From positions 1,750,381 through 1,814,380 of the forward strand of contig NZ_HE997643.1 of the NCBI RefSeq assembly GCF_000312485.1: a stretch of 64,000 nt of DNA, in the 5' to 3' direction. Position numbers and translations under genes: made by a program. The notes beneath the pieces are model-generated. The model did no database searches. It worked only from the letters and a program-made list of their open reading frames with translations, and was not told where the DNA came from. Source of the DNA: Yersinia massiliensis CCUG 53443 (GTDB lineage Bacteria; Pseudomonadota; Gammaproteobacteria; Enterobacterales; Enterobacteriaceae). Below are positions 7,538 through 16,673 of this stretch, in pieces (within the stretch, counting starts at the first letter, position 1; each line of letters starts with the position of its first letter).

Positions 7538-8641
7538 TCAAATAACAGGTTGGCGCGGTATGAAAATCTGGTTAACACCCTGCGCCTGCAATTTTTTCAG
7601 TAAATCTGTACCGCCATTTGGCACACTTTGCGCAAACTCACTTTCACTGGTAAAGATGGGGCTGACCCAATAGATATTAACTGGGTCACCTTGCTGGAGA
7701 GGCAATGTAAGGCTATCAGCGTCAGCATACAGCGCGGACGAAAGAATATAGCCTTCGTAGCCTTGAGGGGCGACTGACGACGCTAATGTATGCCCTTCCC
7801 CAAACCACGTTAATTTACGCCAAGGGACATGAGCAAATCCGGCTAAAGCACTGGCCATTTGAATTGCATTGTCTTCAGTCATATATTGACCATCGATCGC
7901 GATAGCCATTTCCAAGCGGCGGTATTTAGCCGCATCGTCATTAAAGAGAATTTCGACCCAGGGTTGCGGGCGAATACTGACCCCTAAGGTCAAGAAGTAA
8001 TATATGCCGTCTTTCTCATGCTGCGAAATTGCCATCGGCGGCCACGTATCTTGGTCGATAGCATAATATTTTAATGACGGGCCAAAGTGCTGTTCGTAGC
8101 TTTGAATATATTCGGCCTGTAATGCTGGCCACGGATTCCCTTCTTCCTGTTGCCAAGTTCGCCAAAATTGGCGCGTATTTTGTGCATTAGCATATTGAGT
8201 ATTGGTTGAAGCTGAGCCAAGCGGCATCGTCAACGGATTATCTTTAATACAACTGGCAGAATAACAAATGGAGTGATCAATATATAAACTCCAACCAGGG
8301 ATAATCGCTAACAATTGCCCTTGATACCACAAAGCAGCACCATCATCACTTTCTGACCAGACGACCGTAATATATTGGGCATCCAACTGTTCCTCACCAG
8401 CAACATTACGGCAGAATTCGGCGGCTAATCGGGGGGCAAGCCCTTGTTCAAGAGCCGCATTATCTGCCGATTGTGGTGCTGCAACCAAATTCCGTACCCA
8501 GCAGGCACGAACAGGAAAACGCTCTTCAAATGCCTCCTGCGGATAAATATAAAAGTAAACGACCCGCTGGTCTTGCTGCACCACGGCGACTAATGTTTGG
8601 TTTTCATTACTGACTTCAGCCAGTACTTCAGATTCTTTCAT
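7538..8641 (-). CDS. Suppressor-of-fused (SUFU) domain protein
   Basis: This is a 367-residue soluble protein without signal peptide or membrane segment. The C-terminal half resembles the bacterial SUFU domain. It has the stretch HVPWRKLTWFGEGHTL, a segment PLQQGDPVNIYWVSPIFTSE where the family usually has a conserved Pro-Ile motif followed by Glu, and a closing NGGTDLLKKLQAQGVNQIF. The N-terminal half is not recognised. Bacterial SUFU proteins are frequent in polymorphic-toxin immunity neighbourhoods, but no toxin gene is visible next to this one. The gene is isolated. The start has no strong ribosome binding site, so the N-terminus is tentative. Confidence 0.7.
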   Translation of the reverse strand: MKESEVLAEVSNENQTLVAVVQQDQRVVYFYIYPQEAFEERFPVRACWVRNLVAAPQSADNAALEQGLAPRLAAEFCRNVAGEEQLDAQYITVVWSESDDGAALWYQGQLLAIIPGWSLYIDHSICYSASCIKDNPLTMPLGSASTNTQYANAQNTRQFWRTWQQEEGNPWPALQAEYIQSYEQHFGPSLKYYAIDQDTWPPMAISQHEKDGIYYFLTLGVSIRPQPWVEILFNDDAAKYRRLEMAIAIDGQYMTEDNAIQMASALAGFAHVPWRKLTWFGEGHTLASSVAPQGYEGYILSSALYADADSLTLPLQQGDPVNIYWVSPIFTSESEFAQSVPNGGTDLLKKLQAQGVNQIFIPRQPVI

Positions 8642-9032
8642 ATCGCCTCAACAGTATCGGCAAAGGATTTCAGGCAAAACATCTTGCATGCCTGCCGTAA
8701 CATCAGTCTATTAGCGTTATGCTGATATTCTTAAGCTAACAACTTGGTATTGATAATGTAAAACATGTGGATGATATCAACATGACATACTAAAAATCGA
8801 CAGGTAGTGTAAAACACCCTACTCCTATAAATCATCAGCAAAAGTCTCAAAAAACGGCTGCTTAAGATGAATAATTTATAAAGATAACTTATCGCATTAA
8901 TTCAATATGTTACTAACAAATTCAGTGATAATGATAGGCTATTATTGAGAGATCTATCGCCAATCGGTGATAGTTTATAAGCATGATTCACGCTAAAATA
9001 GCGATAATATTTTCGTAGCACCGAAGGTTCAT
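8642..9032. other. 391-bp intergenic region between the SUFU gene and yajD
   Basis: This is an AT-rich divergent promoter region. No RNA gene is apparent. A dyad, CTATCGCC-AAT-CGGTGATAG (about 8955-8973, one mismatch), could be an operator, and AT-rich stretches near 8990-9015 may be the yajD promoter. Nothing else was recognised. Confidence 0.4.
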
Positions 9033-9374
9033 ATGGCATATATACCTAAGAATTATACCCGTCTGGAAAGTGGTTATCGGGAGAAAGCATTAAAGATTTA
9101 CCCATGGGTCTGTGGTAGATGTTCACGCGAGTTTGTTTATTCCAACCTACGAGAACTGACGGTTCATCATATTGATCATGACCACAGCAATAATCCAGAA
9201 GATGGCAGTAATTGGGAGATGTTGTGCCTGTTTTGCCATGATCATGAACACTCTAAATACACCGAAGCGGATCAATATGGCTCAACCGTGATTGCGGGTG
9301 ACGATGCTCAAAATGATCAGGGCGTGGCAACTCATAATCCATTCGCTAATCTAAAGTCCATGATGAAGAAGTAA
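9033..9374 (+). CDS. yajD: YajD-type HNH nuclease
   Basis: This 113-residue protein is nearly collinear with E. coli YajD. A treble-clef HNH fold is visible. It has a CGRC zinc knuckle at residues 28-31, the catalytic stretch VHHIDHDHSNNPEDGSNWE, and a second knuckle CLFCHDHEH. Family members are presumed nucleases, and the cellular target is unknown. A GAAGG sequence upstream supports the start. The gene is followed by a hairpin shared with the convergent cyaB. Confidence 0.93.
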   Translation: MAYIPKNYTRLESGYREKALKIYPWVCGRCSREFVYSNLRELTVHHIDHDHSNNPEDGSNWEMLCLFCHDHEHSKYTEADQYGSTVIAGDDAQNDQGVATHNPFANLKSMMKK

Positions 9375-9378
9375 ATCA

Positions 9379-9408
9379 ATCTGGTCGCTTACCTGAGAGC
9401 GGCCAGAT
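9379..9408. terminator. Hairpin between convergent yajD and cyaB
   Basis: ATCTGGTCGCT pairs with AGCGGCCAGAT (one G-U pair) around an 8-base loop, located between the two stop codons. It probably serves both strands; the T tract is weak. Confidence 0.6.
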
Positions 9409-9428
9409 GCTTTATCGCGTTCAAGTGA

Positions 9429-9968
9429 CTAAAATCCCAATAATTGCCGATATGAGCGATGTTCTTGTTTTTCTGGCAATAATCCCAATTTATTCGCTAA
9501 CTGCCAGCATTCTATCTCTAACTCACTAGTTGCGGCGGCGTCATCCGTCATAATGGCTATTTCAGCAAAATCACCCAGCCCAATTAAGCTATCGATAGTG
9601 ACGTGAAATTTACCAACAAAATAAATGCTGCGCCTTTTTTCTAGTATAAAAGCAGGTTGATATCCTAATGTTCCTAACATGCTTTTTACTTTGTCGATAT
9701 CTTCAATATTGCAGGCTTCACAACGCTCGGTTCCCGGTCCTTTAACTATCCATAACCGAATGCCTGATGGGTTCATCTCTCGCAGCACCATGCTGATCTT
9801 TTGATTGGCTAAATCCTCGCCATTGGCTTCCAGATAGATGTCTTTTTCATGATTATCCAATGTAAAAGGTATGGCTTCATGTTGCTTCAATTGTTCATGC
9901 AACTGTGCAATATCCGATAACCTAAACTTAAGCTCAACTTCAAATTGACCAACAAAATGCTCGCTCAT
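9429..9968 (-). CDS. cyaB: Class IV adenylyl cyclase CyaB (CYTH domain)
   Basis: This 179-residue CYTH-fold protein carries the signature E-V-E-L-K at residues 10-14 (ExExK) and many charged tunnel residues. These include [39 protein letters not shown] and GDFAEIAI. This is the class IV adenylyl cyclase type known from Aeromonas and from Yersinia pestis, which makes cAMP from ATP; the related thiamine-triphosphatase activity is an alternative for the fold. A ribosome binding site AGGACATAGG precedes the ATG. It is divergent from dld, with a CRP site between the two genes. Confidence 0.9.
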   Translation of the reverse strand: MSEHFVGQFEVELKFRLSDIAQLHEQLKQHEAIPFTLDNHEKDIYLEANGEDLANQKISMVLREMNPSGIRLWIVKGPGTERCEACNIEDIDKVKSMLGTLGYQPAFILEKRRSIYFVGKFHVTIDSLIGLGDFAEIAIMTDDAAATSELEIECWQLANKLGLLPEKQEHRSYRQLLGF

Positions 9969-10163
9969 CCTATGTCCTACTAATCCATGTAAAAATTGGG
10001 CTCGATCATATACTTTATCGTCAGATGAATCACAATCATGATCGCGATAACGAATAGTTTTCTCGACATTTATTATTCGGATATTTCTTACTTCAACTCA
10101 TTAATATTCATAATATTTTTTCATGAATAGTCACGGGATAAAATGCAACTCAAACGCAAATAA

Positions 10164-10179
10164 TGTGACATACATCACA
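10164..10179. promoter_or_regulatory. CRP (cAMP receptor protein) binding site
   Basis: TGTGA-CATACA-TCACA has both perfect half sites and the correct 6-base spacer, with A/T-rich flanks. It lies 140 bases upstream of dld and about 195 upstream of cyaB in their shared 350-base divergent region, so it could act on either gene. Apart from this site, the region shows only ordinary AT-rich promoter-like sequence. Confidence 0.75.
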
Positions 10180-10318
10180 AAAGATAGGTTTTAACAGGAA
10201 AGCCTTCTCTCCCTCATGTTTACTTCATAGCTCTAGTTTGACTGTTTCATAGGGATCTGAACTCGGGTGTCATGCTCGATGAGATAAAAAGTCAATTCAA
10301 TGACGGGAAGCGGCACGA

Positions 10319-12028
10319 ATGAATCAATCCAATGATGATAAAACGCAAATCTTGCTAAATAAATTGCAGCAGATTGTGGGCGCTCGTGGCCTACTCACTG
10401 GCGAGCGGCAAACCGAGCGATATCGTACAGGTTTTCGATCGGGCGGCGGCGCAGCGCTTGCGGTGGTCTTCCCTTCAACGTTATTGCAACAATGGCAATT
10501 GCTACAAGCCTGTGTCGCGGCCGATACCATTGTCATCATGCAGGCGGCCAATACCGGACTCACAGAGGGGTCTACTCCTAGCGGCCATGATTACGACAGA
10601 CCGATTGTGATACTGAGTACTTTGCGCCTCAATAAGATTCAGTTGTTGAATGATGGCAAACAAATCATTGGCTTCCCTGGCAGTACCTTAAATCAGTTAG
10701 AAAAAATGCTGAAACCTTATGATCGTGAACCCCATTCCGTTATTGGTTCCTCATGTATTGGTGCTTCAGTCGTGGGCGGTATTTGTAATAATTCGGGCGG
10801 ATCCTTGGTTCAACGCGGGCCTGCCTACACTGAAATGGCACTGTATGCACAAATTGATGCTCAAGGTGAATTGCAGTTAATAAATCATTTAGGCATTAAT
10901 TTAGGCAACACTCCGGAAGAGATTTTACGACGCTTAGAACAGGGTAATTATCAAGCCAGTGATGTTGAGCAAGGTGGGCAACAAGCCTCAGACCACGAAT
11001 ATGCCACTCGAGTAAGAGATATTGATGCTCCCACGCCGTCTCGCTTTAATGCCGATCCGAGGCGTTTATTTGAGGCTTCAGGCTGCGCAGGTAAATTAGC
11101 GGTATTTGCCGTACGCTTGGATACCTTTCCCTGCGAGAAAAAGCAGCAAGTTTTTTATATTGGCACCAATCAAACTCAAGTATTGACTGAGTTGCGCCGC
11201 GCTATTTTACGTGATTTTAAGCATTTACCGATCGCCGGTGAATATATGCACCGCGATATTTTTGATATCGCCGAGATTTACGGGAAAGATACTTTTGTGA
11301 TGATTAATAGTATGGGCACTAATAACATGCCTCGTTTCTTCACATTGAAAGGCAAGATTGATGCTCGTCTTAACAAAGTCCCTTTTCTAATCGATCATTT
11401 ATCTGATCGGGTAATGCAAGGTTTTAGCCGAATACTGCCTAATCATTTGCCGAAACGCCTTAAAATGTATCGGAATAAATATGAGCATCATTTATTACTT
11501 AAAATGTCAGGAGAAGGTATTGCTGAGGCGCAGCAATTTTTGAAAGATTTCTTTGCGACGGCGGAAGGGAACTTTATAACCTGTACTGCGGATGAAGGTA
11601 AAAAAGCCTTTTTACACCGCTTTGCCGCCGCAGGTGCAGCGGTACGCTATCACGCCATGCATGCCGACAAAGTAGAGGATATTCTGCCGTTAGACATTGC
11701 CCTACCAAGAAATGAAGAAAATTGGTTTGAAACTCTGCCACCCGAAATAGATCAATGTTTGGTCGCCAAACTCTATTACGGCCATTTTTTGTGCCACGTT
11801 TTCCATCAAGATTATATTGTGAAGAAAGGCGTGGATACCCAAGCGTTAAAACAAAAAATGCTGGCACTATTGAACGATAAAGGGGCAGAGTATCCAGCAG
11901 AACACAATGTCGGGCATCTTTATTTCGCCAAACCGGCATTGAAAGCGTTTTATCGGCAGATAGACCCAACGAATAGTTTTAATCCTGGGATAGGTAAAAC
12001 GTCAAAACTTAAGTTCTGGCAGGAATAA
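10319..12028 (+). CDS. dld: Quinone-dependent D-lactate dehydrogenase
   Basis: This 569-residue peripheral membrane flavoenzyme oxidises D-lactate to pyruvate and passes electrons to quinone. The N-terminal FAD-binding (PCMH) domain includes AANTGLTEGSTPSG and SVIGSSCIGASVVGGICNNSGG. The C-terminal membrane-binding cap has the Dld-type MINSMGTNNMPRFF and ends PTNSFNPGIGKTSK. The length matches E. coli Dld (571). GGGAAG lies before the ATG. The neighbours pbpG and dusC reproduce the E. coli order. A near-perfect CRP site upstream suggests catabolite control. Confidence 0.96.
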   Translation: MNQSNDDKTQILLNKLQQIVGARGLLTGERQTERYRTGFRSGGGAALAVVFPSTLLQQWQLLQACVAADTIVIMQAANTGLTEGSTPSGHDYDRPIVILSTLRLNKIQLLNDGKQIIGFPGSTLNQLEKMLKPYDREPHSVIGSSCIGASVVGGICNNSGGSLVQRGPAYTEMALYAQIDAQGELQLINHLGINLGNTPEEILRRLEQGNYQASDVEQGGQQASDHEYATRVRDIDAPTPSRFNADPRRLFEASGCAGKLAVFAVRLDTFPCEKKQQVFYIGTNQTQVLTELRRAILRDFKHLPIAGEYMHRDIFDIAEIYGKDTFVMINSMGTNNMPRFFTLKGKIDARLNKVPFLIDHLSDRVMQGFSRILPNHLPKRLKMYRNKYEHHLLLKMSGEGIAEAQQFLKDFFATAEGNFITCTADEGKKAFLHRFAAAGAAVRYHAMHADKVEDILPLDIALPRNEENWFETLPPEIDQCLVAKLYYGHFLCHVFHQDYIVKKGVDTQALKQKMLALLNDKGAEYPAEHNVGHLYFAKPALKAFYRQIDPTNSFNPGIGKTSKLKFWQE

Positions 12029-12057
12029 TAATATTACTGAAGTGATAGGCTCGCCAC

Positions 12058-12093
12058 CGACAGAATTTGCAGGCTTAGCTGCAAATTCTGTCG
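12058..12093. terminator. Strong hairpin between convergent dld and pbpG
   Basis: A perfect 15-bp stem (CGACAGAATTTGCAG and its complement) has a 6-base loop GCTTAG. It sits between the two stop codons and probably acts as a bidirectional transcript end. Confidence 0.65.
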
Positions 12094-12110
12094 CAGATAT
12101 TCATCCGATT

Positions 12111-13046
12111 TTATTCTGAAACCTGAGCGATACGTGCCTGCGTATCTTTTTGCAGACGATAACTTTTCGCCGCGCCTGGAATTGGCGTCGCTTTACCGGT
12201 TTCCATCCAACTGCGTAGACGGTTTGCATCGGCAAAATGGGTATATTTACCAAAAGCATCTAATACCACTAGCGCAACAGGACGATTACCAATCACGGTA
12301 CGCATCGCCAAGCAATGCCCTGCCTGATTAGTGAAACCAGTTTTGGTCAATTGAATATTCCACTTATCGTTATAAACCAAATGGTTAGTATTACGGAACG
12401 GAATCGTATAGTTAGGATCGCGGAACGTCGCCATTTTCTCTGTCGTGGTACTCAGTTGCCCAATCAGCGGGTACTGCTTAGTCGCGATTAGCAGCTTGGT
12501 CAGGTCACGGGCTGTCGAGACATTATCAATCGACAGACCTGTTGGTTCGACATAGCGCGTTTTTGTCATCCCCAATGCTTTAGCTTTGGCATTCATTGCC
12601 TTAATAAAGGCGTTATATCCGCCTGGGTAGTGATGCGCCAAACTAGCCGCTGCGCGGTTTTCTGAAGACATCAGCGCCAGCAGTAGCATATCTTTACGGC
12701 TAATTTCACTGTTGACACGGACCCGCGAGAATACACCTTTCATTTCTTTAGTTTGATGAATATCGACGGAGATAATCTCATCTAGCGGTAATTTTGCATC
12801 CAATACCACCATCGCGGTCATCAGCTTAGTAATCGAAGCAATGGGTACAACGTGATCTGCATTGTTGGCGTAAACAACTTTATTGGTTTGTAAATCAACC
12901 ACCATTGCACTCCCTGATGCTAATTCCAGCGGAGACGTCCCTTTTATTTCAGCCGCTCCCCCCTTGGCGAAAACCAAAGGTGCGACACTAAAACCAGTGG
13001 ATAAAAGCAATAAACTTAATAGTGCAGAACGGATTTTCACATGCAT
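12111..13046 (-). CDS. pbpG: D-alanyl-D-alanine endopeptidase (PBP7)
   Basis: This 311-residue periplasmic low-molecular-weight penicillin-binding protein cleaves D-Ala-diaminopimelate cross-links in peptidoglycan. The signal peptide covers roughly residues 1-27 (ending VFAKGG). Active-site motifs are S71-I-T-K74, S-E-N near residue 129 and K-T-G near residue 240 ([12 protein letters not shown]). The start at 13046 is chosen because it begins the signal peptide; the longer frame to 13148 carries a tandem repeat and is not conserved-looking. It is convergent with dld, as in E. coli. Confidence 0.94.
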   Translation of the reverse strand: MHVKIRSALLSLLLLSTGFSVAPLVFAKGGAAEIKGTSPLELASGSAMVVDLQTNKVVYANNADHVVPIASITKLMTAMVVLDAKLPLDEIISVDIHQTKEMKGVFSRVRVNSEISRKDMLLLALMSSENRAAASLAHHYPGGYNAFIKAMNAKAKALGMTKTRYVEPTGLSIDNVSTARDLTKLLIATKQYPLIGQLSTTTEKMATFRDPNYTIPFRNTNHLVYNDKWNIQLTKTGFTNQAGHCLAMRTVIGNRPVALVVLDAFGKYTHFADANRLRSWMETGKATPIPGAAKSYRLQKDTQARIAQVSE

Positions 13047-13064
13047 GTTCGTCAGCTTAAATAG

Positions 13065-13096
13065 GTTGTTGGGAGTGATGGTTGTTGGGAGTGATG
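13065..13096. repeat. Two perfect tandem copies of a 16-bp unit before pbpG
   Basis: GTTGTTGGGAGTGATG occurs twice in direct succession, 19 bases upstream of the pbpG start codon, so it lies in the 5' untranslated region or promoter. It is a recent duplication by appearance. Confidence 0.85.
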
Positions 13097-13359
13097 ATAG
13101 TTGTTCCGCCGCATTATAAATTACAGTAATGCACTGCGCATCAGTCATTACTTAAATGATTGTTACAAAGATTAAAAACTGGCTAATTGCCGCTCACCGG
13201 TAAACATATTGAGTGAATTCATATCGGCGACGTGCATTAAGCATCAGTCCTAAAAACCTATACAGATACTCAATAATAGTAAAAAATCACCAACTCGCTA
13301 CATTATTAACCTATAATTAGCGGCATAATTTTTATTAAATCAGATTGATAGGTATTAAT

Positions 13360-13536
13360 ATGGGTACAACAATCGTTGGAATTATTTTCGGTGTATTTTT
13401 GATAGCCGCAGGGTTAGCTGATATTCATGATGAGAATCTTGCATCATTAACATTTTGGGTTGATGCGTTGCTGATTTTTGTTGGTGCGATATTCCTACTC
13501 GGGGTCGCTAAATTTATTGGCCGCAAAAAGAAGTAA
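13360..13536 (+). CDS. Small two-helix membrane protein of unknown function
   Basis: This 58-residue protein is not assigned to a named family. It has two hydrophobic helices (residues about 4-20 and 30-49) joined by a short acidic loop IHDEN, and a basic tail IGRKKK that would be cytoplasmic. AGGT, 8 bases before the ATG, supports the start; a TTG 15 bases earlier is less likely. The gene is followed closely by a good terminator hairpin, which supports its reality as a separate transcript. Confidence 0.65.
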   Translation: MGTTIVGIIFGVFLIAAGLADIHDENLASLTFWVDALLIFVGAIFLLGVAKFIGRKKK

Positions 13537-13554
13537 TCATAACGTATTGATAAC

Positions 13555-13577
13555 TAAAGGCGTAAAACACGCCTTTA
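13555..13577. terminator. Bidirectional terminator between the small membrane gene and dusC
   Basis: TAAAGGCGT pairs perfectly with ACGCCTTTA around AAAAC. T-rich and A-rich flanks exist on both sides, and the element lies between convergent genes. Confidence 0.7.
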
Positions 13578-13595
13578 TACTCTTTAGCATTCAAC

Positions 13596-14549
13596 CTATT
13601 CTTCATCAACATAGACAGCGATTTGTTGAATAGCCAGCGCGATATCTTTTGAGGTTTTTAACGCACGTATTTGGCTGAATAAATCTGTTGCTTCAGTATA
13701 TTCCTTACGCAGATAACCCAACCACTGTTTGATACGCGCAACATGGTACAAACCTGTATCGCCCTGTTTTTCCAACTGCACATATTTCTTCAGGAGTTTG
13801 ACCACTTCCGACCATGGCACACGCGGTTCGTTATATTTCACCACACGGCTGAGATTTGGCACATTCAGCGCGCCACGCCCTAGCATCACGGCATCACAGC
13901 CAGTCATATTCATGCACGCTTGCGCGCTCTGATAATCCCAGATTTCACCGTTGGCGATCACTGGTATTGTTAGACGCTGGCGAATTTCACCGATTGCCTG
14001 CCAGTTAATGCGCTCGGCCTGATAGCCATCTTCTTTCGTGCGGCCATGCACCGCGAGCTCAGTTGCACCGGCCTGCTGCACAGCATCAGCGATTTCAAAC
14101 TGGCGATCACTAGAATCCCAGCCTAAACGTATTTTTACCGTGACCGGCAGGTGAGCAGGTACAGCTTCACGCATTGCTTTAGCGCCCTGATAAATCAGCT
14201 CAGGATCTTTGAGCAATGTGGCCCCACCGCCACTCCCATTGACGAGCTTTGAAGGGCAACCACAATTGAGATCGACACCATATGAGCCCAGTTCTATCGC
14301 ACGGGCAGCATTTTCTGCCAACCACTGTGGGTATTGGCCTAACAGTTGAATCCGCACTAAGGTGCCTGACTGAGTTCGACTTTGATTGTGCAATTCAGGG
14401 CATAGGCGATAGAAGGACTTTGCAGGCAATAGCTGATCGACCACCCTGAGAAACTCGGTGATACAAAGATCATAGTCATTCACTTCGCTGAGTAATTCGC
14501 GTACCAGTGAATCTAATACACCTTCCATCGGTGCCAGTATTACCCGCAT
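13596..14549 (-). CDS. dusC: tRNA-dihydrouridine(16) synthase DusC
   Basis: This 317-residue FMN-dependent enzyme reduces U16 of tRNA to dihydrouridine. It is a TIM barrel followed by a small helical domain. It starts [13 protein letters not shown], with the flavin-binding APMEGV motif. It contains [16 protein letters not shown] with the catalytic Cys, [13 protein letters not shown], and [12 protein letters not shown]...[11 protein letters not shown] for phosphate binding. The sequence is closer to DusC than to DusA or DusB in length and motif spelling, and the dld-pbpG-dusC neighbourhood matches E. coli. Confidence 0.93.
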   Translation of the reverse strand: MRVILAPMEGVLDSLVRELLSEVNDYDLCITEFLRVVDQLLPAKSFYRLCPELHNQSRTQSGTLVRIQLLGQYPQWLAENAARAIELGSYGVDLNCGCPSKLVNGSGGGATLLKDPELIYQGAKAMREAVPAHLPVTVKIRLGWDSSDRQFEIADAVQQAGATELAVHGRTKEDGYQAERINWQAIGEIRQRLTIPVIANGEIWDYQSAQACMNMTGCDAVMLGRGALNVPNLSRVVKYNEPRVPWSEVVKLLKKYVQLEKQGDTGLYHVARIKQWLGYLRKEYTEATDLFSQIRALKTSKDIALAIQQIAVYVDEE

Positions 14550-14723
14550 GCTACTTATCCCGCCTCATTTATCATCCACGTCATCAGGTTCATCGATGCT
14601 TGGCTGTCCCCAGCCACTCGCCAGTGTCAATACAACCAATATCGCCATCAAAAAGACCGGCAATCATACGGGGGAATAGCCGCGTTAAACAAGAGATTCC
14701 CCCTTGTACCGATAAAACAGGTG

Positions 14724-14751
14724 AAAAAAAACCGCTCCAGAGAAGCGGTTT
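14724..14751 (-). terminator. Rho-independent terminator for minus-strand transcripts
   Basis: On the minus strand AAACCGCT-loop-AGCGGTTT is followed by an uninterrupted run of T, the classic intrinsic form. It lies 170 bases past the rhlE stop. The long palindromic element between rhlE and this terminator would therefore be part of the rhlE 3' untranslated region or of a separate small RNA. Confidence 0.8.
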
Positions 14752-14757
14752 CAGACT

Positions 14758-14889
14758 GCTGACAAACACCGATGATTCGATCTAGAACGGTGAGGACAGG
14801 CAGAAGAGTAAAGCGTCCGCGCCATCAGGGATGATTTTACGGCGTCTTTACGATCTGCTTGTCCTCTCCACCATCGGCACGTTGTCAGC
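14758..14889. repeat. 132-bp nested palindromic element downstream of rhlE
   Basis: Two nested inverted repeats are visible. The outer arms are GCTGACAAACACCGATG and CATCGGCACGTTGTCAGC. The inner arms begin GGTGAGGACAGGCAG (14789) and end CTGCTTGTCCTCTCC (14868), continuing inward through GTAAAG/CTTTAC. The whole can fold into one long imperfect hairpin. Such elements could be a Yersinia palindromic (YPAL-like) miniature repeat or a structured small RNA ending at the adjacent terminator. No protein is encoded. Confidence 0.7.
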
Positions 14890-14923
14890 TATCTCGGTTT
14901 CATAAGCAAATAGCCTTTACAGC

Positions 14924-16279
14924 TTATTCGCCTGGATTACGGCTGCGCCCGCGAGAAGACGGACCTGCTGGACGACGTTGACCATCTGCTTGGCTACGTG
15001 GGCGGCTGTTACGGCTATCGCCTCGACCTGCTGCACCACCGCCATTTTGTGAACGCCCTGCATTGCTGCCACGGCCCATACCTGGACGTTGTGCGCCACG
15101 GCCTTGGCGACCATTTTGAATCGGATCCGCTTTAATGCTTGGGTCCGGTTCATAGCCTTCCAACGCAATACGCGGAATTTCACGCTTCAACAAACGCTCA
15201 ATATCACGCAGCAGTTTATGCTCATCAACGCAAACCAGTGAAATCGCTTCACCTGTGCGTTCTGCACGGCCAGTACGACCAATGCGGTGGACGTAATCTT
15301 CAGGCACATTTGGCAACTCATAGTTAACCACATGCGGCAGCTGATCGATATCTAGGCCACGAGCCGCGATATCCGTCGCCACCAATACGCGAATTTTACC
15401 GTCTTTAAAATCAGCTAATGCACGAGTACGCGCGCCCTGACTCTTGTTACCGTGAATGGCAGCCGCGGTAATACCGTCTTTATTTAGCTGTTCAGCCAAA
15501 TGGTTCGCACCGTGTTTAGTGCGGGTAAACACTAACACTTGCTGCCAATCACCTTCGCCGATCATCTGAGACAACAATTCGCGTTTGCGATTTTTATCGA
15601 CAAAATGAACGCTTTGAGCGATTTGTTCCGAAGCAGTATTGCGACGAGCGACTTCAACCGATGCCGGATTATGCAACAGCTTGCTGGCCAAACCTTTAAT
15701 CTCATCCGAGAACGTCGCGGAGAACAGCAGGTTCTGGCGCTTAGCAGGCAGTTTCGCCAACACGCGGCGGATATCGTGAATAAAGCCCATATCCAGCATG
15801 CGGTCAGCTTCGTCCAACACCAAAATCTCAATCTTGGAGAGGTCAACGGCGTTCTGATGTTCCAGATCCAGTAAACGACCTGGGGTCGCGACCAAAATAT
15901 CGACGCCACCGCGTAATTTCATCATCTGTGGATTGATGCTAACGCCACCAAATACCACCAGCGAACGCAACTTCAAATATTTACTGTAACTCTGTACGTT
16001 TTCATCAATCTGCGCGGCCAGTTCACGGGTCGGCGTTAGAATCAACGCGCGCACTGGACGACGGCCTTTAATCGGCGCTTGGTTCTGGCTAAGCAACTGC
16101 AACAACGGCAAGGTAAAACCGGCCGTTTTGCCCGTACCAGTTTGTGCACTGGCCATTAAATCACGGCCTGCCAATACAACAGGGATTGCCTGACTTTGAA
16201 TCGGTGTCGGCACAAGGTAGCCCTGCTCTTCAACAGCGCGCAGGATATCGGCATTTAAGCCGAGAGAATCAAATGACAT
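14924..16279 (-). CDS. rhlE: ATP-dependent DEAD-box RNA helicase RhlE
   Basis: This 451-residue cytosolic RNA helicase is linked to ribosome assembly and RNA turnover. The helicase core shows Q-motif [10 protein letters not shown], Walker [17 protein letters not shown], Walker B DEAD, SATFS and the C-terminal [11 protein letters not shown] basic, Gly/Arg-rich tail of about 70 residues follows, with repeated RG and GGG elements for RNA binding. The start at 16279 has GGAGC upstream; the frame is open further back but without conservation. It is divergent from cecR, as in E. coli. Confidence 0.94.
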   Translation of the reverse strand: MSFDSLGLNADILRAVEEQGYLVPTPIQSQAIPVVLAGRDLMASAQTGTGKTAGFTLPLLQLLSQNQAPIKGRRPVRALILTPTRELAAQIDENVQSYSKYLKLRSLVVFGGVSINPQMMKLRGGVDILVATPGRLLDLEHQNAVDLSKIEILVLDEADRMLDMGFIHDIRRVLAKLPAKRQNLLFSATFSDEIKGLASKLLHNPASVEVARRNTASEQIAQSVHFVDKNRKRELLSQMIGEGDWQQVLVFTRTKHGANHLAEQLNKDGITAAAIHGNKSQGARTRALADFKDGKIRVLVATDIAARGLDIDQLPHVVNYELPNVPEDYVHRIGRTGRAERTGEAISLVCVDEHKLLRDIERLLKREIPRIALEGYEPDPSIKADPIQNGRQGRGAQRPGMGRGSNAGRSQNGGGAAGRGDSRNSRPRSQADGQRRPAGPSSRGRSRNPGE

Positions 16280-16673
16280 ATTACGAGAAGCTCCAGACCT
16301 TCCCAATCCCAACGATATCGTCAGGTGCAGTTTCAAGGGAAGATTATCAGACGAGGCATGAATTGAGGCATTACCACGAGGATTGGCACAAACTGCAGTG
16401 CACCATTGCGGCGGATTATAACAGATGTTTAGCAAGAAAAGGGATTTTTACGTTTTTATTCGATTTTTTATGGCGAAAAACATGAAAAAAATTGATTAAT
16501 TTCTCTCCTGTCATCCAACCCAGCTCACAAAAATAGGGCTTATTTGCCCCATCACTTTACAGATCCACCACAGGCGCCTAAAGTTAATCATACGATTGAT
16601 TTATTATTTAGCTATCTATTAAAATCGGCATAAATGAAGTTAATGCAAACTCTGTTGACCGAATAGGAAGCTC
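16280..16673. other. 394-bp divergent promoter region rhlE / cecR
   Basis: This AT-rich region holds the promoters for both genes. A small dyad, AATCA-TACGAT-TGATT near 16587-16602, about 70 bases before cecR, could be an operator for the TetR-type regulator, but this is weak. No RNA gene or repeat was recognised. Confidence 0.4.
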
